Below are positions 23,377 through 37,900 of a stretch of DNA of 64,000 nt, piece by piece. The translations under genes were made by a program, and so were the position numbers. Below the pieces are notes generated by a model. That model was not told where the DNA came from. It did no database searches and worked only from the letters and a program-made list of their open reading frames with translations. Source of the stretch: Phytophthora sp. 'mugwort' (Eukaryota > Oomycota > Peronosporomycetes > Peronosporales > Peronosporaceae); NCBI GenBank assembly GCA_033558025.1, contig JAUCEF010000012.1, positions 2,108,001-2,172,000 of the forward strand. The letters run 5' to 3'. Within the stretch, counting starts at the first letter, position 1, and every line of letters starts with the position of its first letter.

Positions 23377-23719
23377 TGATAAAGGTGTTGAGGTCTTGAA
23401 GCGAGGCTTGGATTGAGCGGAGGGAGTTCTGCACTTGGGTGCGGGGACCGGAGTGAAGACCACTTGAGCTGAAGAAGGAAGATTCGAAAGTGATTGATTT
23501 ATCGGAGCTTACACTACCTAGTCTACCACATAGATATGCAGCCCTGCATCCAATCATTTGGTGCATCCAATCACCAACACTCCGCACTCGTCCAATCATC
23601 CTACTCGTCTAATCATCGGTTGCGTAAACAACGTACCGTAAACATCGCGGGATCGTGTTGGACCGGTTCGGGTTAACCGGTTACTGGTACACAGTACCAA
23701 AACCCGGCAACCCTCAATA
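23377..23719 (-). repeat. Family A LTR shared by A-r4 (5') and A-r5 (3')
   Basis: A 343-bp minus-strand LTR joining A-r4 (start codon at 23372) to the A-r5 polypurine tract (23720-23729), without TSD. Confidence 0.95.
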
Positions 23720-23726
23720 CGCCCCC

Positions 23727-26700
23727 TCAATGCGAACACGCGTGGATTCCGAGGGACGCCGTCAGATCCGTGTGGCGCGGTCCTGGCAGTGCCTTGGTCA
23801 TGATGTCCGCCAGCATGATAGAAGTCTCGCAGTACTCGAGCTTGACTTCGCCGCGCTTGACCTCATCACGGATGTGATGGTACTTGATGTCGATGTGCTT
23901 GGCGCGACCGTGGTTCACTGGGTTCTTCGTCATCTTGATGCACGACTGGTTGTCTTCGCGGATCTTGAGCTCGGGTCCAGTCTCGTTGGCAGCCGCCAAA
24001 ATCTCGCATAGCAGGCGATGAATCCACTTGCCTTCTTGGATCGCCAGACTGAGCGCGATGTATTCCGCCTCGCTCGTAGACAGCGAAACACTTGACTGCT
24101 TCTTGCTTCCCCAGCTCACTGGCGCACCCATCAGCATGAACGTGTAGCCGGAAGTCGACTTGCGGTCCGCGAGGTCGCCAGCCCAGTCCGCATCCGAATA
24201 CCCACGAAAGTCGATCTTGTTGCCTGGCTTGAAACAGATTCCATGCGTCTTGGTGCCTTGTAGATAGCGAAAAATGCGCTTGACCGCAACCCAGTGTTCC
24301 TCTTGGGGGTTCTCCATGAAGCGCGATACATAGCCTACTGCGTACGCGATATCCGGGCGAGTAGCAGTCATCAAGTGCATGAGGGCACCCACAGCTTCGC
24401 GAAACGGAGCGTTCACCTTGGTCGCTGCGTCACTTGGAACCAGTCGAGTGCTCATGTCTACCGGACTCACCACAGCCTTGCACTCGTCCATACCGAAACG
24501 CTTCAGGATATCATCCACATAACGCCGCTGGCACATCGTCACGCTGCCGTCCGGGCCATCCACCAGCTCGATTCCAAGGACGAACACACACTTGCCACTG
24601 TCAGTCATTTCGAAGCGTGTCTTGAGGTCGTTCTTCGTGCGTGAGATCAGCTCGGGTGAACTTCCGGTGACCAACACATCGTCCACGTAGACCAGCACGA
24701 GCACACAGTGGCCATCGACAACCTTGATGTAGAGGCACGGGTCGAAGGCTGAAACTTGAAAACCGATAGAACACACGAATTCGTCGAAGGTCTCGTTCCA
24801 TACGCGCGAAGCTTGCTTGAGACCGTAAATCGCCTTGACCAATTCCAGGCAGTCGAAATCACCATCCAGCTCGACGCCTTCAGGAACCACGCAGAACACC
24901 AACTCCTTCATGACGCCGTACAGAAATGCCGTTACCACGTCGAGTTGGTCGAGGGGCCAGTCGAAATACTTGGCAATCGCGATGACCATGCGCAGCGTCA
25001 CGTACTTGACCACGGGCGAGAACGTCTCCGTGTAGTCGATGCCGTACTTTTGCTTGAAACCCTTGGCCACCAGGCGCGCCTTGTACTTCTCGATCGATCC
25101 GTCGGCTTTGCGCTTAATCTTGAACACCCACTTGGTACCGATGGCGCTTTGCCCGCTGGGCAACTTGGCAGCACGAAACACACCACGAAGTCGCATCGAC
25201 TTTAACTCAGCACGAATCGCCTTGCGCCAGTGCAATTGGTCCGGGCCGTTGACCGCTTCTTGGAATGTCGACGGCTCCGATAAGTCCACGGCTGCTTCGA
25301 CCGCGTTGGCACTTGCACGCCAAAACACAGATGGAGTCGATTCTTCATCTTGGTCTCCAGACTTTTCTTCTTCATCTGCGTCTGTTCGGTGCGAAGGGGA
25401 GTCGTTCGGTGCACTTGCTTCTTCCAGTCCAGGTCGATGACGCACAGCGCGCGGTCTTCTGGCAGCTTCATCTTCGTCACTCGGGCGGCTCTTGCGCTTC
25501 CCTGCCTGTTTGTACTCCGTCTGGCGCGGACCATCATCGTCGATGTCGAGCGAGTCGAAATCCAGGTCGTCGACATCTTCATCAGAAATCGACGGTGAAA
25601 ATCCAAAGGTTGATTCATCGAAGTTGACATCGCGACTGATGACCACCTGCCCCGCCTCGATGTCATAAAGTCGATACGCCTTGGACACTTCTTCGTAACC
25701 CAGAAACAATCCGGCGCGAGCCTTGGGATCCCACTTGAGTCGCTTCTCCTTCGGAGTCAGGATGTACGTCCGACAGCCGAAAACACGCATGTGCTTCACA
25801 CTCGGCTTGGACTTGTAGACGATCTCGAACGGAGTCTTGTGCTCGATCTTGGGTGACGGCAGGCGGTTCTTCACATAGATGGCCGTCATCGCCGCCTCAG
25901 CCCAGAAACACTTGTCCAGCTTGGCGTGATGCAACATGCTGCGGCCGATCGTGACGATAGTTCGGATGGCTCGCTCTGCCGTGCCGTTGGTCTGGTGCGC
26001 GTACGGAACCGTGGTTTGCTGCTCGATGCCTTCGTCTTCGTAAAAATCCTTGAGCGAGTTAGTCGCAAACTCACGAGCTCCGTCGTGCCGCACAAACTTG
26101 ACCTTCTTGCCGAACTGCGTCTGCACCTTCATGATGTATGTCTTGATGCAGTCTTCACTTTCCGACTTGGCACGCAGACAGAAACCCTTCATGCATCCGC
26201 TGGCTTCGTCCACGATCAGGAGCAGGTACTTGCTACCGCCAAGCGAGTTTTCCTCCATGGGTCCGCAGATGTCAAAGTGGAGCAGCTCAAATGTGTCGTA
26301 GCGACGCTTGTCACGGTTGCTTGGGAATGGTTTTTGGACCATTTTGCCTTGCTGGCAACCACGACACACACTTGGTCCACTCGACTTGGAAGGTGCTTTC
26401 GCGTCCTTGATCATCTTGGTGTCGACCATCTTGCGAAGAACCTCGACTGGAGCGTGACCCATACGCGCGTGCAAATCGACCGTCCTTCCACTTGTCGCCG
26501 CATTTGCCGATCGCTGAGGTGTGCGAAGCCAGTAGAGTCCGTCCACGAGATCCGCCGTCGCCACCACTTGATTCGAGTCCTTGCGCGAAACGTGCATCTC
26601 AGTGCCGTCAAATACCACTTGGAACTTGCCATGCTTGTTTATCTGCGGCACTGAAAGCAGATTCTTGCTCATATTTGGCACGTAAAGCGCGTTCTTGATC

Positions 26701-27767
26701 TCGATCTCGCGCTCGTCGCCGTTAGGCAGGACCACTCTTTCCACGATGGTCCCCACACCCTTGATGGCAGCCTTGTTGCCATCGGCCACCGAAAGTTCGC
26801 CTTCACTTCGCTCGATTAAATTGGCGAACCTGGACTTGTCGTTGCAAATATGGTGCGTGGCACCGCTGTCGACCGCCCACATCCCGGACACATTCTTGTC
26901 CGTCGAAACTCCACATTCCAGGGAAACCGCGAACGCCACTCGATCGTAGTCGTTGTCGTAGCCGTCGCTGTCGTTTCTCCACTGGATGTTGTTGGCCCCG
27001 CGTCCACGGCCGTTGCCGCCGCGTCTTGGCCCTCTGTTCTCGTCCTTCTGCTTGGTCCAGCACTTGTCAATGACATGCCCCAATTTTCCGCAGTACGTGC
27101 ATTGGCGAGGCTCACGGTCGGTGTTGAACGCCTTGGCCGCGTTCTCAGTCTTCACCGTCGCCGTCTTCTCGCCTTGTCGCTTGATGTGCTCGTTCGTGAG
27201 CACCTTCACAACGTCTTGCGACCGCAGTTCAGCGCTGCTCATCTCCAAGTTCAGCACGACGTTCTCGTAGCTCTTGGGGAGGCTGCGCAACAAGCAGATC
27301 GCCACGTCCTCGTCCTCCATCTTGGCACCGATGCTGCTGAGCTTGGCGCTGATGTTGAGGACCTCGTTGCAATGATGCAACACATTGCCGCCTTCCGACA
27401 TCTCCATGCTGAAGAGTTGGCGCTTCAGGTAGATGCGTCCAGCCTTCTGCGATCCACCGTACAGCGTCTTCAAGCGCGTCCACGCGATCCATGCTTCCTC
27501 GCAGTCATCGACCACATGATGGTAGTCGGCGTCCATGTGAAGCAACATCAGTCCAGAAGCGATGTTGCTCGACTTGACATACTCGTCCTTGGCCCGGGAG
27601 TCCGTAAAGGATGGAGACGTTTCCCGATTCACCACATGCCACGTCGACTTGGTCAGGAACACGCCACGCATGTAGCGGTTCCACGTCGCGTAGTTGTCTC
27701 CGTTGAACTTGTCGATGGAGACCTTGGTCGAGACGTCTTGGGCAGAGGACATGGTGCTTGGGCTCAT
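23727..27767 (-). CDS. Family A Copia Gag-Pol polyprotein (A-r5, intact array unit)
   Basis: An uninterrupted 1346-residue ORF with every catalytic motif described for A-f1. It lies between two shared LTRs (23377-23719 and 27772-28114), so despite lacking its own TSD it has all parts needed for transcription from the 27772 LTR and for reverse transcription. It carries the synonymous GAT codon at residue D736 that also marks A-r6, A-r7 and A-f2, against GAC in A-r2, A-r3, A-r4 and A-f1. This marker splits the array into a left and a right group. Confidence 0.95.
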   Translation of the reverse strand: MSPSTMSSAQDVSTKVSIDKFNGDNYATWNRYMRGVFLTKSTWHVVNRETSPSFTDSRAKDEYVKSSNIASGLMLLHMDADYHHVVDDCEEAWIAWTRLKTLYGGSQKAGRIYLKRQLFSMEMSEGGNVLHHCNEVLNISAKLSSIGAKMEDEDVAICLLRSLPKSYENVVLNLEMSSAELRSQDVVKVLTNEHIKRQGEKTATVKTENAAKAFNTDREPRQCTYCGKLGHVIDKCWTKQKDENRGPRRGGNGRGRGANNIQWRNDSDGYDNDYDRVAFAVSLECGVSTDKNVSGMWAVDSGATHHICNDKSRFANLIERSEGELSVADGNKAAIKGVGTIVERVVLPNGDEREIEIKNALYVPNMSKNLLSVPQINKHGKFQVVFDGTEMHVSRKDSNQVVATADLVDGLYWLRTPQRSANAATSGRTVDLHARMGHAPVEVLRKMVDTKMIKDAKAPSKSSGPSVCRGCQQGKMVQKPFPSNRDKRRYDTFELLHFDICGPMEENSLGGSKYLLLIVDEASGCMKGFCLRAKSESEDCIKTYIMKVQTQFGKKVKFVRHDGAREFATNSLKDFYEDEGIEQQTTVPYAHQTNGTAERAIRTIVTIGRSMLHHAKLDKCFWAEAAMTAIYVKNRLPSPKIEHKTPFEIVYKSKPSVKHMRVFGCRTYILTPKEKRLKWDPKARAGLFLGYEEVSKAYRLYDIEAGQVVISRDVNFDESTFGFSPSISDEDVDDLDFDSLDIDDDGPRQTEYKQAGKRKSRPSDEDEAARRPRAVRHRPGLEEASAPNDSPSHRTDADEEEKSGDQDEESTPSVFWRASANAVEAAVDLSEPSTFQEAVNGPDQLHWRKAIRAELKSMRLRGVFRAAKLPSGQSAIGTKWVFKIKRKADGSIEKYKARLVAKGFKQKYGIDYTETFSPVVKYVTLRMVIAIAKYFDWPLDQLDVVTAFLYGVMKELVFCVVPEGVELDGDFDCLELVKAIYGLKQASRVWNETFDEFVCSIGFQVSAFDPCLYIKVVDGHCVLVLVYVDDVLVTGSSPELISRTKNDLKTRFEMTDSGKCVFVLGIELVDGPDGSVTMCQRRYVDDILKRFGMDECKAVVSPVDMSTRLVPSDAATKVNAPFREAVGALMHLMTATRPDIAYAVGYVSRFMENPQEEHWVAVKRIFRYLQGTKTHGICFKPGNKIDFRGYSDADWAGDLADRKSTSGYTFMLMGAPVSWGSKKQSSVSLSTSEAEYIALSLAIQEGKWIHRLLCEILAAANETGPELKIREDNQSCIKMTKNPVNHGRAKHIDIKYHHIRDEVKRGEVKLEYCETSIMLADIMTKALPGPRHTDLTASLGIHACSH

Positions 27768-27771
27768 AACC

Positions 27772-28114
27772 TGATAAAGGTGTTGAGGTCTTGAAGCGAG
27801 GCTTGGATTGAGCGGAGGGAGTTCTGCACTTGGGTGCGGGGACCGGAGTGAAGACCACTTGAGCTGAAGAAGGAAGATTCGAAAGTGATTGATTTATCGG
27901 AGCTTACACTACCTAGTCTACCACATAGATATGCAGCCCTGCATCCAATCATTTGGTGCATCCAATCACCAACACTCCGCACTCGTCCAATCATCCTACT
28001 CGTCTAATCATCGGTTGCGTAAACAACGTACCGTAAACATCGCGGGATCGTGTTGGACCGGTTCGGGTTAACCGGTTACTGGTACACAGTACCAAAACCC
28101 GGCAACCCTCAATA
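27772..28114 (-). repeat. Family A LTR shared by A-r5 (5') and A-r6 (3')
   Basis: A 343-bp minus-strand LTR between two intact units, exactly 4395 bp from the LTRs on each side. Confidence 0.95.
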
Positions 28115-28121
28115 CGCCCCC

Positions 28122-31100
28122 TCAATGCGAACACGCGTGGATTCCGAGGGACGCCGTCAGATCCGTGTGGCGCGGTCCTGGCAGTGCCTTGGTCATGATG
28201 TCCGCCAGCATGATAGAAGTCTCGCAGTACTCGAGCTTGACTTCGCCGCGCTTGACCTCATCACGGATGTGATGGTACTTGATGTCGATGTGCTTGGCGC
28301 GACCGTGGTTCACTGGGTTCTTCGTCATCTTGATGCACGACTGGTTGTCTTCGCGGATCTTGAGCTCGGGTCCAGTCTCGTTGGCAGCCGCCAAAATCTC
28401 GCATAGCAGGCGATGAATCCACTTGCCTTCTTGGATCGCCAGACTGAGCGCGATGTATTCCGCCTCGCTCGTAGACAGCGAAACACTTGACTGCTTCTTG
28501 CTTCCCCAGCTCACTGGCGCACCCATCAGCATGAACGTGTAGCCGGAAGTCGACTTGCGGTCCGCGAGGTCGCCAGCCCAGTCCGCATCCGAATACCCAC
28601 GAAAGTCGATCTTGTTGCCTGGCTTGAAACAGATTCCATGCGTCTTGGTGCCTTGTAGATAGCGAAAAATGCGCTTGACCGCAACCCAGTGTTCCTCTTG
28701 GGGGTTCTCCATGAAGCGCGATACATAGCCTACTGCGTACGCGATATCCGGGCGAGTAGCAGTCATCAAGTGCATGAGGGCACCCACAGCTTCGCGAAAC
28801 GGAGCGTTCACCTTGGTCGCTGCGTCACTTGGAACCAGTCGAGTGCTCATGTCTACCGGACTCACCACAGCCTTGCACTCGTCCATACCGAAACGCTTCA
28901 GGATATCATCCACATAACGCCGCTGGCACATCGTCACGCTGCCGTCCGGGCCATCCACCAGCTCGATTCCAAGGACGAACACACACTTGCCACTGTCAGT
29001 CATTTCGAAGCGTGTCTTGAGGTCGTTCTTCGTGCGTGAGATCAGCTCGGGTGAACTTCCGGTGACCAACACATCGTCCACGTAGACCAGCACGAGCACA
29101 CAGTGGCCATCGACAACCTTGATGTAGAGGCACGGGTCGAAGGCTGAAACTTGAAAACCGATAGAACACACGAATTCGTCGAAGATCTCGTTCCATACGC
29201 GCGAAGCTTGCTTGAGACCGTAAATCGCCTTGACCAATTCCAGGCAGTCGAAATCACCATCCAGCTCGACGCCTTCAGGAACCACGCAGAACACCAACTC
29301 CTTCATGACGCCGTACAGAAATGCCGTTACCACGTCGAGTTGGTCGAGGGGCCAGTCGAAATACTTGGCAATCGCGATGACCATGCGCAGCGTCACGTAC
29401 TTGACCACGGGCGAGAACGTCTCCGTGTAGTCGATGCCGTACTTTTGCTTGAAACCCTTGGCCACCAGGCGCGCCTTGTACTTCTCGATCGATCCGTCGG
29501 CTTTGCGCTTAATCTTGAACACCCACTTGGTACCGATGGCGCTTTGCCCGCTGGGCAACTTGGCAGCACGAAACACACCACGAAGTCGCATCGACTTTAA
29601 CTCAGCACGAATCGCCTTGCGCCAGTGCAATTGGTCCGGGCCGTTGACCGCTTCTTGGAATGTCGACGGCTCCGATAAGTCCACGGCTGCTTCGACCGCG
29701 TTGGCACTTGCACGCCAAAACACAGATGGAGTCGATTCTTCATCTTGGTCTCCAGACTTTTCTTCTTCATCTGCGTCTGTTCGGTGCGAAGGGGAGTCGT
29801 TCGGTGCACTTGCTTCTTCCAGTCCAGGTCGATGACGCACAGCGCGCGGTCTTCTGGCAGCTTCATCTTCGTCACTCGGGCGGCTCTTGCGCTTCCCTGC
29901 CTGTTTGTACTCCGTCTGGCGCGGACCATCATCGTCGATGTCGAGCGAGTCGAAATCCAGGTCGTCGACATCTTCATCAGAAATCGACGGTGAAAATCCA
30001 AAGGTTGATTCATCGAAGTTGACATCGCGACTGATGACCACCTGCCCCGCCTCGATGTCATAAAGTCGATACGCCTTGGACACTTCTTCGTAACCCAGAA
30101 ACAATCCGGCGCGAGCCTTGGGATCCCACTTGAGTCGCTTCTCCTTCGGAGTCAGGATGTACGTCCGACAGCCGAAAACACGCATGTGCTTCACACTCGG
30201 CTTGGACTTGTAGACGATCTCGAACGGAGTCTTGTGCTCGATCTTGGGTGACGGCAGGCGGTTCTTCACATAGATGGCCGTCATCGCCGCCTCAGCCCAG
30301 AAACACTTGTCCAGCTTGGCGTGATGCAACATGCTGCGGCCGATCGTGACGATAGTTCGGATGGCTCGCTCTGCCGTGCCGTTGGTCTGGTGCGCGTACG
30401 GAACCGTGGTTTGCTGCTCGATGCCTTCGTCTTCGTAAAAATCCTTGAGCGAGTTAGTCGCAAACTCACGAGCTCCGTCGTGCCGCACAAACTTGACCTT
30501 CTTGCCGAACTGCGTCTGCACCTTCATGATGTATGTCTTGATGCAGTCTTCACTTTCCGACTTGGCACGCAGACAGAAACCCTTCATGCATCCGCTGGCT
30601 TCGTCCACGATCAGGAGCAGGTACTTGCTACCGCCAAGCGAGTTTTCCTCCATGGGTCCGCAGATGTCAAAGTGGAGCAGCTCAAATGTGTCGTAGCGAC
30701 GCTTGTCACGGTTGCTTGGGAATGGTTTTTGGACCATTTTGCCTTGCTGGCAACCACGACACACACTTGGTCCACTCGACTTGGAAGGTGCTTTCGCGTC
30801 CTTGATCATCTTGGTGTCGACCATCTTGCGAAGAACCTCGACTGGAGCGTGACCCATACGCGCGTGCAAATCGACCGTCCTTCCACTTGTCGCCGCATTT
30901 GCCGATCGCTGAGGTGTGCGAAGCCAGTAGAGTCCGTCCACGAGATCCGCCGTCGCCACCACTTGATTCGAGTCCTTGCGCGAAACGTGCATCTCAGTGC
31001 CGTCAAATACCACTTGGAACTTGCCATGCTTGTTTATCTGCGGCACTGAAAGCAGATTCTTGCTCATATTTGGCACGTAAAGCGCGTTCTTGATCTCGAT

Positions 31101-32162
31101 CTCGCGCTCGTCGCCGTTAGGCAGGACCACTCTTTCCACGATGGTCCCCACACCCTTGATGGCAGCCTTGTTGCCATCGGCCACCGAAAGTTCGCCTTCA
31201 CTTCGCTCGATTAAATTGGCGAACCTGGACTTGTCGTTGCAAATATGGTGCGTGGCACCGCTGTCGACCGCCCACATCCCGGACACATTCTTGTCCGTCG
31301 AAACTCCACATTCCAGGGAAACCGCGAACGCCACTCGATCGTAGTCGTTGTCGTAGCCGTCGCTGTCGTTTCTCCACTGGATGTTGTTGGCCCCGCGTCC
31401 ACGGCCGTTGCCGCCGCGTCTTGGCCCTCTGTTCTCGTCCTTCTGCTTGGTCCAGCACTTGTCAATGACATGCCCCAATTTTCCGCAGTACGTGCATTGG
31501 CGAGGCTCACGGTCGGTGTTGAACGCCTTGGCCGCGTTCTCAGTCTTCACCGTCGCCGTCTTCTCGCCTTGTCGCTTGATGTGCTCGTTCGTGAGCACCT
31601 TCACAACGTCTTGCGACCGCAGTTCAGCGCTGCTCATCTCCAAGTTCAGCACGACGTTCTCGTAGCTCTTGGGGAGGCTGCGCAACAAGCAGATCGCCAC
31701 GTCCTCGTCCTCCATCTTGGCACCGATGCTGCTGAGCTTGGCGCTGATGTTGAGGACCTCGTTGCAATGATGCAACACATTGCCGCCTTCCGACATCTCC
31801 ATGCTGAAGAGTTGGCGCTTCAGGTAGATGCGTCCAGCCTTCTGCGATCCACCGTACAGCGTCTTCAAGCGCGTCCACGCGATCCATGCTTCCTCGCAGT
31901 CATCGACCACATGATGGTAGTCGGCGTCCATGTGAAGCAACATCAGTCCAGAAGCGATGTTGCTCGACTTGACATACTCGTCCTTGGCCCGGGAGTCCGT
32001 AAAGGATGGAGACGTTTCCCGATTCACCACATGCCACGTCGACTTGGTCAGGAACACGCCACGCATGTAGCGGTTCCACGTCGCGTAGTTGTCTCCGTTG
32101 AACTTGTCGATGGAGACCTTGGTCGAGACGTCTTGGGCAGAGGACATGGTGCTTGGGCTCAT
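28122..32162 (-). CDS. Family A Copia Gag-Pol polyprotein (A-r6, intact array unit)
   Basis: A second directly adjacent intact 1346-residue unit. It differs from A-r5 visibly at residue 993 (isoleucine for threonine in the reverse transcriptase), a change shared only with A-f2 in this window. The active-site residues D300, D499/D562/E598 and YVDD are unchanged. Transcription would start in the LTR at 32167-32509 and could end in, or read through, 27772-28114 into A-r5, because only one LTR separates the two units. Confidence 0.95.
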   Translation of the reverse strand: MSPSTMSSAQDVSTKVSIDKFNGDNYATWNRYMRGVFLTKSTWHVVNRETSPSFTDSRAKDEYVKSSNIASGLMLLHMDADYHHVVDDCEEAWIAWTRLKTLYGGSQKAGRIYLKRQLFSMEMSEGGNVLHHCNEVLNISAKLSSIGAKMEDEDVAICLLRSLPKSYENVVLNLEMSSAELRSQDVVKVLTNEHIKRQGEKTATVKTENAAKAFNTDREPRQCTYCGKLGHVIDKCWTKQKDENRGPRRGGNGRGRGANNIQWRNDSDGYDNDYDRVAFAVSLECGVSTDKNVSGMWAVDSGATHHICNDKSRFANLIERSEGELSVADGNKAAIKGVGTIVERVVLPNGDEREIEIKNALYVPNMSKNLLSVPQINKHGKFQVVFDGTEMHVSRKDSNQVVATADLVDGLYWLRTPQRSANAATSGRTVDLHARMGHAPVEVLRKMVDTKMIKDAKAPSKSSGPSVCRGCQQGKMVQKPFPSNRDKRRYDTFELLHFDICGPMEENSLGGSKYLLLIVDEASGCMKGFCLRAKSESEDCIKTYIMKVQTQFGKKVKFVRHDGAREFATNSLKDFYEDEGIEQQTTVPYAHQTNGTAERAIRTIVTIGRSMLHHAKLDKCFWAEAAMTAIYVKNRLPSPKIEHKTPFEIVYKSKPSVKHMRVFGCRTYILTPKEKRLKWDPKARAGLFLGYEEVSKAYRLYDIEAGQVVISRDVNFDESTFGFSPSISDEDVDDLDFDSLDIDDDGPRQTEYKQAGKRKSRPSDEDEAARRPRAVRHRPGLEEASAPNDSPSHRTDADEEEKSGDQDEESTPSVFWRASANAVEAAVDLSEPSTFQEAVNGPDQLHWRKAIRAELKSMRLRGVFRAAKLPSGQSAIGTKWVFKIKRKADGSIEKYKARLVAKGFKQKYGIDYTETFSPVVKYVTLRMVIAIAKYFDWPLDQLDVVTAFLYGVMKELVFCVVPEGVELDGDFDCLELVKAIYGLKQASRVWNEIFDEFVCSIGFQVSAFDPCLYIKVVDGHCVLVLVYVDDVLVTGSSPELISRTKNDLKTRFEMTDSGKCVFVLGIELVDGPDGSVTMCQRRYVDDILKRFGMDECKAVVSPVDMSTRLVPSDAATKVNAPFREAVGALMHLMTATRPDIAYAVGYVSRFMENPQEEHWVAVKRIFRYLQGTKTHGICFKPGNKIDFRGYSDADWAGDLADRKSTSGYTFMLMGAPVSWGSKKQSSVSLSTSEAEYIALSLAIQEGKWIHRLLCEILAAANETGPELKIREDNQSCIKMTKNPVNHGRAKHIDIKYHHIRDEVKRGEVKLEYCETSIMLADIMTKALPGPRHTDLTASLGIHACSH

Positions 32163-32166
32163 AACC

Positions 32167-32509
32167 TGATAAAGGTGTTGAGGTCTTGAAGCGAGGCTTG
32201 GATTGAGCGGAGGGAGTTCTGCACTTGGGTGCGGGGACCGGAGTGAAGACCACTTGAGCTGAAGAAGGAAGATTCGAAAGTGATTGATTTATCGGAGCTT
32301 ACACTACCTAGTCTACCACATAGATATGCAGCCCTGCATCCAATCATTTGGTGCATCCAATCACCAACACTCCGCACTCGTCCAATCATCCTACTCGTCT
32401 AATCATCGGTTGCGTAAACAACGTACCGTAAACATCGCGGGATCGTGTTGGACCGGTTCGGGTTAACCGGTTACTGGTACACAGTACCAAAACCCGGCAA
32501 CCCTCAATA
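32167..32509 (-). repeat. Family A LTR shared by A-r6 (5') and A-r7 (3')
   Basis: A 343-bp minus-strand array LTR that ends next to the A-r7 polypurine tract (32510-32519). No TSD. Confidence 0.95.
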
Positions 32510-32516
32510 CGCCCCC

Positions 32517-34555
32517 TCAATGCGAACACGCGTGGATTCCGAGGGACGCCGTCAGATCCGTGTGGCGCGGTCCTGGCAGTGCCTTGGTCATGATGTCCGC
32601 CAGCATGATAGAAGTCTCGCAGTACTCGAGCTTGACTTCGCCGCGCTTGACCTCATCACGGATGTGATGGTACTTGATGTCGATGTGCTTGGCGCGACCG
32701 TGGTTCACTGGGTTCTTCGTCATCTTGATGCACGACTGGTTGTCTTCGCGGATCTTGAGCTCGGGTCCAGTCTCGTTGGCAGCCGCCAAAATCTCGCATA
32801 GCAGGCGATGAATCCACTTGCCTTCTTGGATCGCCAGACTGAGCGCGATGTATTCCGCTTCGCTCGTAGACAGCGAAACACTTGACTGCTTCTTGCTTCC
32901 CCAGCTCACTGGCGCACCCATCAGCATGAACGTGTAGCCGGAAGTCGACTTGCGGTCCGCGAGGTCGCCAGCCCAGTCCGCATCCGAATACCCACGAAAG
33001 TCGATCTTGTTGCCTGGCTTGAAACAGATTCCATGCGTCTTGGTGCCTTGTAGATAGCGAAAAATGCGCTTGACCGCAACCCAGTGTTCCTCTTGGGGGT
33101 TCTCCATGAAGCGCGATACATAGCCTACTGCGTACGCGATATCCGGGCGAGTAGCAGTCATCAAGTGCATGAGGGCACCCACAGCTTCGCGAAACGGAGC
33201 GTTCACCTTGGTCGCTGCGTCACTTGGAACCAGTCGAGTGCTCATGTCTACCGGACTCACCACAGCCTTGCACTCGTCCATACCGAAACGCTTCAGGATA
33301 TCATCCACATAACGCCGCTGGCACATCGTCACGCTGCCGTCCGGGCCATCCACCAGCTCGATTCCAAGGACGAACACACACTTGCCACTGTCAGTCATTT
33401 CGAAGCGTGTCTTGAGGTCGTTCTTCGTGCGTGAGATCAGCTCGGGTGAACTTCCGGTGACCAACACATCGTCCACGTAGACCAGCACGAGCACACAGTG
33501 GCCATCGACAACCTTGATGTAGAGGCACGGGTCGAAGGCTGAAACTTGAAAACCGATAGAACACACGAATTCGTCGAAGGTCTCGTTCCATACGCGCGAA
33601 GCTTGCTTGAGACCGTAAATCGCCTTGACCAATTCCAGGCAGTCGAAATCACCATCCAGCTCGACGCCTTCAGGAACCACGCAGAACACCAACTCCTTCA
33701 TGACGCCGTACAGAAATGCCGTTACCACGTCGAGTTGGTCGAGGGGCCAGTCGAAATACTTGGCAATCGCGATGACCATGCGCAGCGTCACGTACTTGAC
33801 CACGGGCGAGAACGTCTCCGTGTAGTCGATGCCGTACTTTTGCTTGAAACCCTTGGCCACCAGGCGCGCCTTGTACTTCTCGATCGATCCGTCGGCTTTG
33901 CGCTTAATCTTGAACACCCACTTGGTACCGATGGCGCTTTGCCCGCTGGGCAACTTGGCAGCACGAAACACACCACGAAGTCGCATCGACTTTAACTCAG
34001 CACGAATCGCCTTGCGCCAGTGCAATTGGTCCGGGCCGTTGACCGCTTCTTGGAATGTCGACGGCTCCGATAAGTCCACGGCTGCTTCGACCGCGTTGGC
34101 ACTTGCACGCCAAAACACAGATGGAGTCGATTCTTCATCTTGGTCTCCAGACTTTTCTTCTTCATCTGCGTCTGTTCGGTGCGAAGGGGAGTCGTTCGGT
34201 GCACTTGCTTCTTCCAGTCCAGGTCGATGACGCACAGCGCGCGGTCTTCTGGCAGCTTCATCTTCGTCACTCGGGCGGCTCTTGCGCTTCCCTGCCTGTT
34301 TGTACTCCGTCTGGCACGGACCATCATCGTCGATGTCGAGCGAGTCGAAATCCAGGTCGTCGACATCTTCATCAGAAATCGACGGTGAAAATCCAAAGGT
34401 TGATTCATCGAAGTTGACATCGCGACTGATGACCACCTGCCCCGCCTCGATGTCATAAAGTCGATACGCCTTGGACACTTCTTCGTAACCCAGAAACAAT
34501 CCGGCGCGAGCCTTGGGATCCCACTTGAGTCGCTTCTCCTTCGGAGTCAGGATGT
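32517..34555 (-). pseudogene. Family A Gag-Pol of unit A-r7, C-terminal part (split by A-f2)
   Basis: From about residue 669, the end of integrase, through the acidic linker, reverse transcriptase and RNase H to the stop. A-f2 inserted at 34556 with TSD GATGT (34551-34555). A private R748C lies in the linker, and a synonymous change in RNase H (GAA for GAG near 32860) is also unique to this unit. The N-terminal part is at 44093-46099, 9.5 kb away because A-f2 itself holds another element. Confidence 0.93.
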
Positions 34556-34898
34556 TATTGAGGGTTGCCAGGTTTTGGTACTGTGTACCAGTAACCGGTT
34601 AACCCGAACCGGTCCAACACGATCCCGCGATGTTTACGGTACGTTGTTTACGCAACCGATGATTAGACGAGTAGGATGATTGGACGAGTGCGGAGTGTTG
34701 GTGATTGGATGCACCAAATGATTGGATGCAGGGCTGCATATCTATGTGGTAGACTAGGTAGTGTAAGCTCCGATAAATCAATCACTTTCGAATCTTCCTT
34801 CTTCAGCTCAAGTGGTCTTCACTCCGGTCCCCGCACCCAAGTGCAGAACTCCCTCCGCTCAATCCAAGCCTCGCTTCAAGACCTCAACACCTTTATCA
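34556..34898 (+). repeat. 5' LTR of A-f2
   Basis: A 343-bp LTR with the GCCAGG variant near its start that A-f1 has only in its 3' LTR. The initiator TCACTTT is conserved about 116 bp from its end. Confidence 0.95.
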
Positions 34899-34902
34899 GG
34901 TT

Positions 34903-37900
34903 ATGAGCCCAAGCACCATGTCCTCTGCCCAAGACGTCTCGACCAAGGTCTCCATCGACAAGTTCAACGGAGACAACTACGCGACGTGGAACCGCTACAT
35001 GCGTGGCGTGTTCCTGACCAAGTCGACGTGGCATGTGGTGAATCGGGAAACGTCTCCATCCTTTACGGACTCCCGGGCCAAGGACGAGTATGTCAAGTCG
35101 AGCAACATCGCTTCTGGACTGATGTTGCTTCACATGGACGCCGACTACCATCATGTGGTCGACGACTGCGAGGAAGCATGGATCGCGTGGACGCGCTTGA
35201 AGACGCTGTACGGTGGATCGCAGAAGGCTGGTCGCATCTACCTAAAGCGACAGCTCTTCAGCATGGAGATGTCGGAAGGCGGCAATGTGTTGCATCATTG
35301 CAACGAGGTCCTCAACATCAGCGCCAAGCTCAGCAGCATCGGTGCCAAGATGGAGGACGAGGACGTGGCGATCTGCTTGTTGCGCAGCCTCCCCAAGAGC
35401 TACGAGAACGTCGTGCTGAACTTGGAGATGAGCAGCGCTGAACTGCGGTCGCAAGACGTTGTGAAGGTGCTCACGAACGAGCACATCAAGCGACAAGGCG
35501 AGAAGACGGCGACGGTGAAGACTGAGAACGCGGCCAAGGCGTTCAACACCGACCGTGAGCCTCGCCAATGCACGTACTGCGGAAAATTGGGGCATGTCAT
35601 TGACAAGTGCTGGACCAAGCAGAAGGACGAGAACAGAGGGCCAAGACGCGGCGGCAACGGCCGTGGACGCGGGGCCAACAACATCCAGTGGAGAAACGAC
35701 AGCGACGGCTACGACAACGACTACGATCGAGTGGCGTTCGCGGTTTCCCTGGAATGTGGAGTTTCGACGGACAAGAATGTGTCCGGGATGTGGGCGGTCG
35801 ACAGCGGCGCAACGCACCATATTTGCAACGACAAGTCCAAGTTCGCCAATTTAATCGAGCGAAGTGAAGGCGAACTTTCGGTGGCCGATGGCAACAAGGC
35901 TGCCATCAAGGGTGTGGGGACCATCGTGGAAAGAGTGGTCCTGCCTAACGGCGACGAGCGCGAGATCGAGATCAAGAACGCGCTTTACGTGCCAAATATG
36001 AGCAAGAATCTGCTTTCAGTGCCGCAGATAAACAAGCATGGCAAGTTCCAAGTGGTATTTGACGGCACTGAGATGCACGTTTCGCGCAAGGACTCGAATC
36101 AAGTGGTGGCGACGGCGGATCTCGTGGACGGACTCTACTGGCTTCGCACACCTCAGCGATCGGCAAATGCGGCGACAAGTGGAAGGACGGTCGATTTGCA
36201 CGCGCGTATGGGTCACGCTCCAGTCGAGGTTCTTCGCAAGATGGTCGACACCAAGATGATCAAGGACGCGAAAGCACCTTCCAAGTCGAGTGGACCAAGT
36301 GTGTGTCGTGGTTGCCAGCAAGGCAAAATGGTCCAAAAACCATTCCCAAGCAACCGTGACAAGCGTCGCTACGACACATTTGAGCTGCTCCACTTTGACA
36401 TCTGCGGACCCATGGAGGAAAACTCGCTTGGCGGTAGCAAGTACCTGCTCCTGATCGTGGACGAAGCCAGCGGATGCATGAAGGGTTTCTGTCTGCGTGC
36501 CAAGTCGGAAAGTGAAGACTGCATCAAGACATACATCATGAAGGTGCAGACGCAGTTCGGCAAGAAGGTCAAGTTTGTGCGGCACGACGGAGCTCGTGAG
36601 TTTGCGACTAACTCGCTCAAGGATTTTTACGAAGACGAAGGCATCGAGCAGCAAACCACGGTTCCGTACGCGCACCAGACCAACGGCACGGCAGAGCGAG
36701 CCATCCGAACTATCGTCACGATCGGCCGCAGCATGTTGCATCACGCCAAGCTGGACAAGTGTTTCTGGGCTGAGGCGGCGATGACGGCCATCTATGTGAA
36801 GAACCGCCTGCCGTCACCCAAGATCGAGCACAAGACTCCGTTCGAGATCGTCTACAAGTCCAAGCCGAGTGTGAAGCACATGCGTGTTTTCGGCTGTCGG
36901 ACGTACATCCTGACTCCGAAGGAGAAGCGACTCAAGTGGGATCCCAAGGCTCGCGCCGGATTGTTTCTGGGTTACGAAGAAGTGTCCAAGGCGTATCGAC
37001 TTTATGACATCGAGGCGGGGCAGGTGGTCATCAGTCGCGATGTCAACTTCGATGAATCAACCTTTGGATTTTCACCGTCGATTTCTGATGAAGATGTCGA
37101 CGACCTGGATTTCGACTCGCTCGACATCGACGATGATGGTCCGCGCCAGACGGAGTACAAACAGGCAGGGAAGCGCAAGAGCCGCCCGAGTGACGAAGAT
37201 GAAGCTGCCAGAAGACCGCGCGCTGTGCGTCATCGACCTGGACTGGAAGAAGCAAGTGCACCGAACGACTCCCCTTCGCACCGAACAGACGCAGATGAAG
37301 AAGAAAAGTCTGGAGACCAAGATGAAGAATCGACTCCATCTGTGTTTTGGCGTGCAAGTGCCAACGCGGTCGAAGCAGCCGTGGACTTATCGGAGCCGTC
37401 GACATTCCAAGAAGCGGTCAACGGCCCGGACCAATTGCACTGGCGCAAGGCGATTCGTGCTGAGTTAAAGTCGATGCGACTTCGTGGTGTGTTTCGTGCT
37501 GCCAAGTTGCCCAGCGGGCAAAGCGCCATCGGTACCAAGTGGGTGTTCAAGATTAAGCGCAAAGCCGACGGATCGATCGAGAAGTACAAGGCGCGCCTGG
37601 TGGCCAAGGGTTTCAAGCAAAAGTACGGCATCGACTACACGGAGACGTTCTCGCCCGTGGTCAAGTACGTGACGCTGCGCATGGTCATCGCGATTGCCAA
37701 GTATTTCGACTGGCCCCTCGACCAACTCGACGTGGTAACGGCATTTCTGTACGGCGTCATGAAGGAGTTGGTGTTCTGCGTGGTTCCTGAAGGCGTCGAG
37801 CTGGATGGTGATTTCGACTGCCTGGAATTGGTCAAGGCGATTTACGGTCTCAAGCAAGCTTCGCGCGTATGGAACGAGATCTTCGACGAATTCGTGTGTT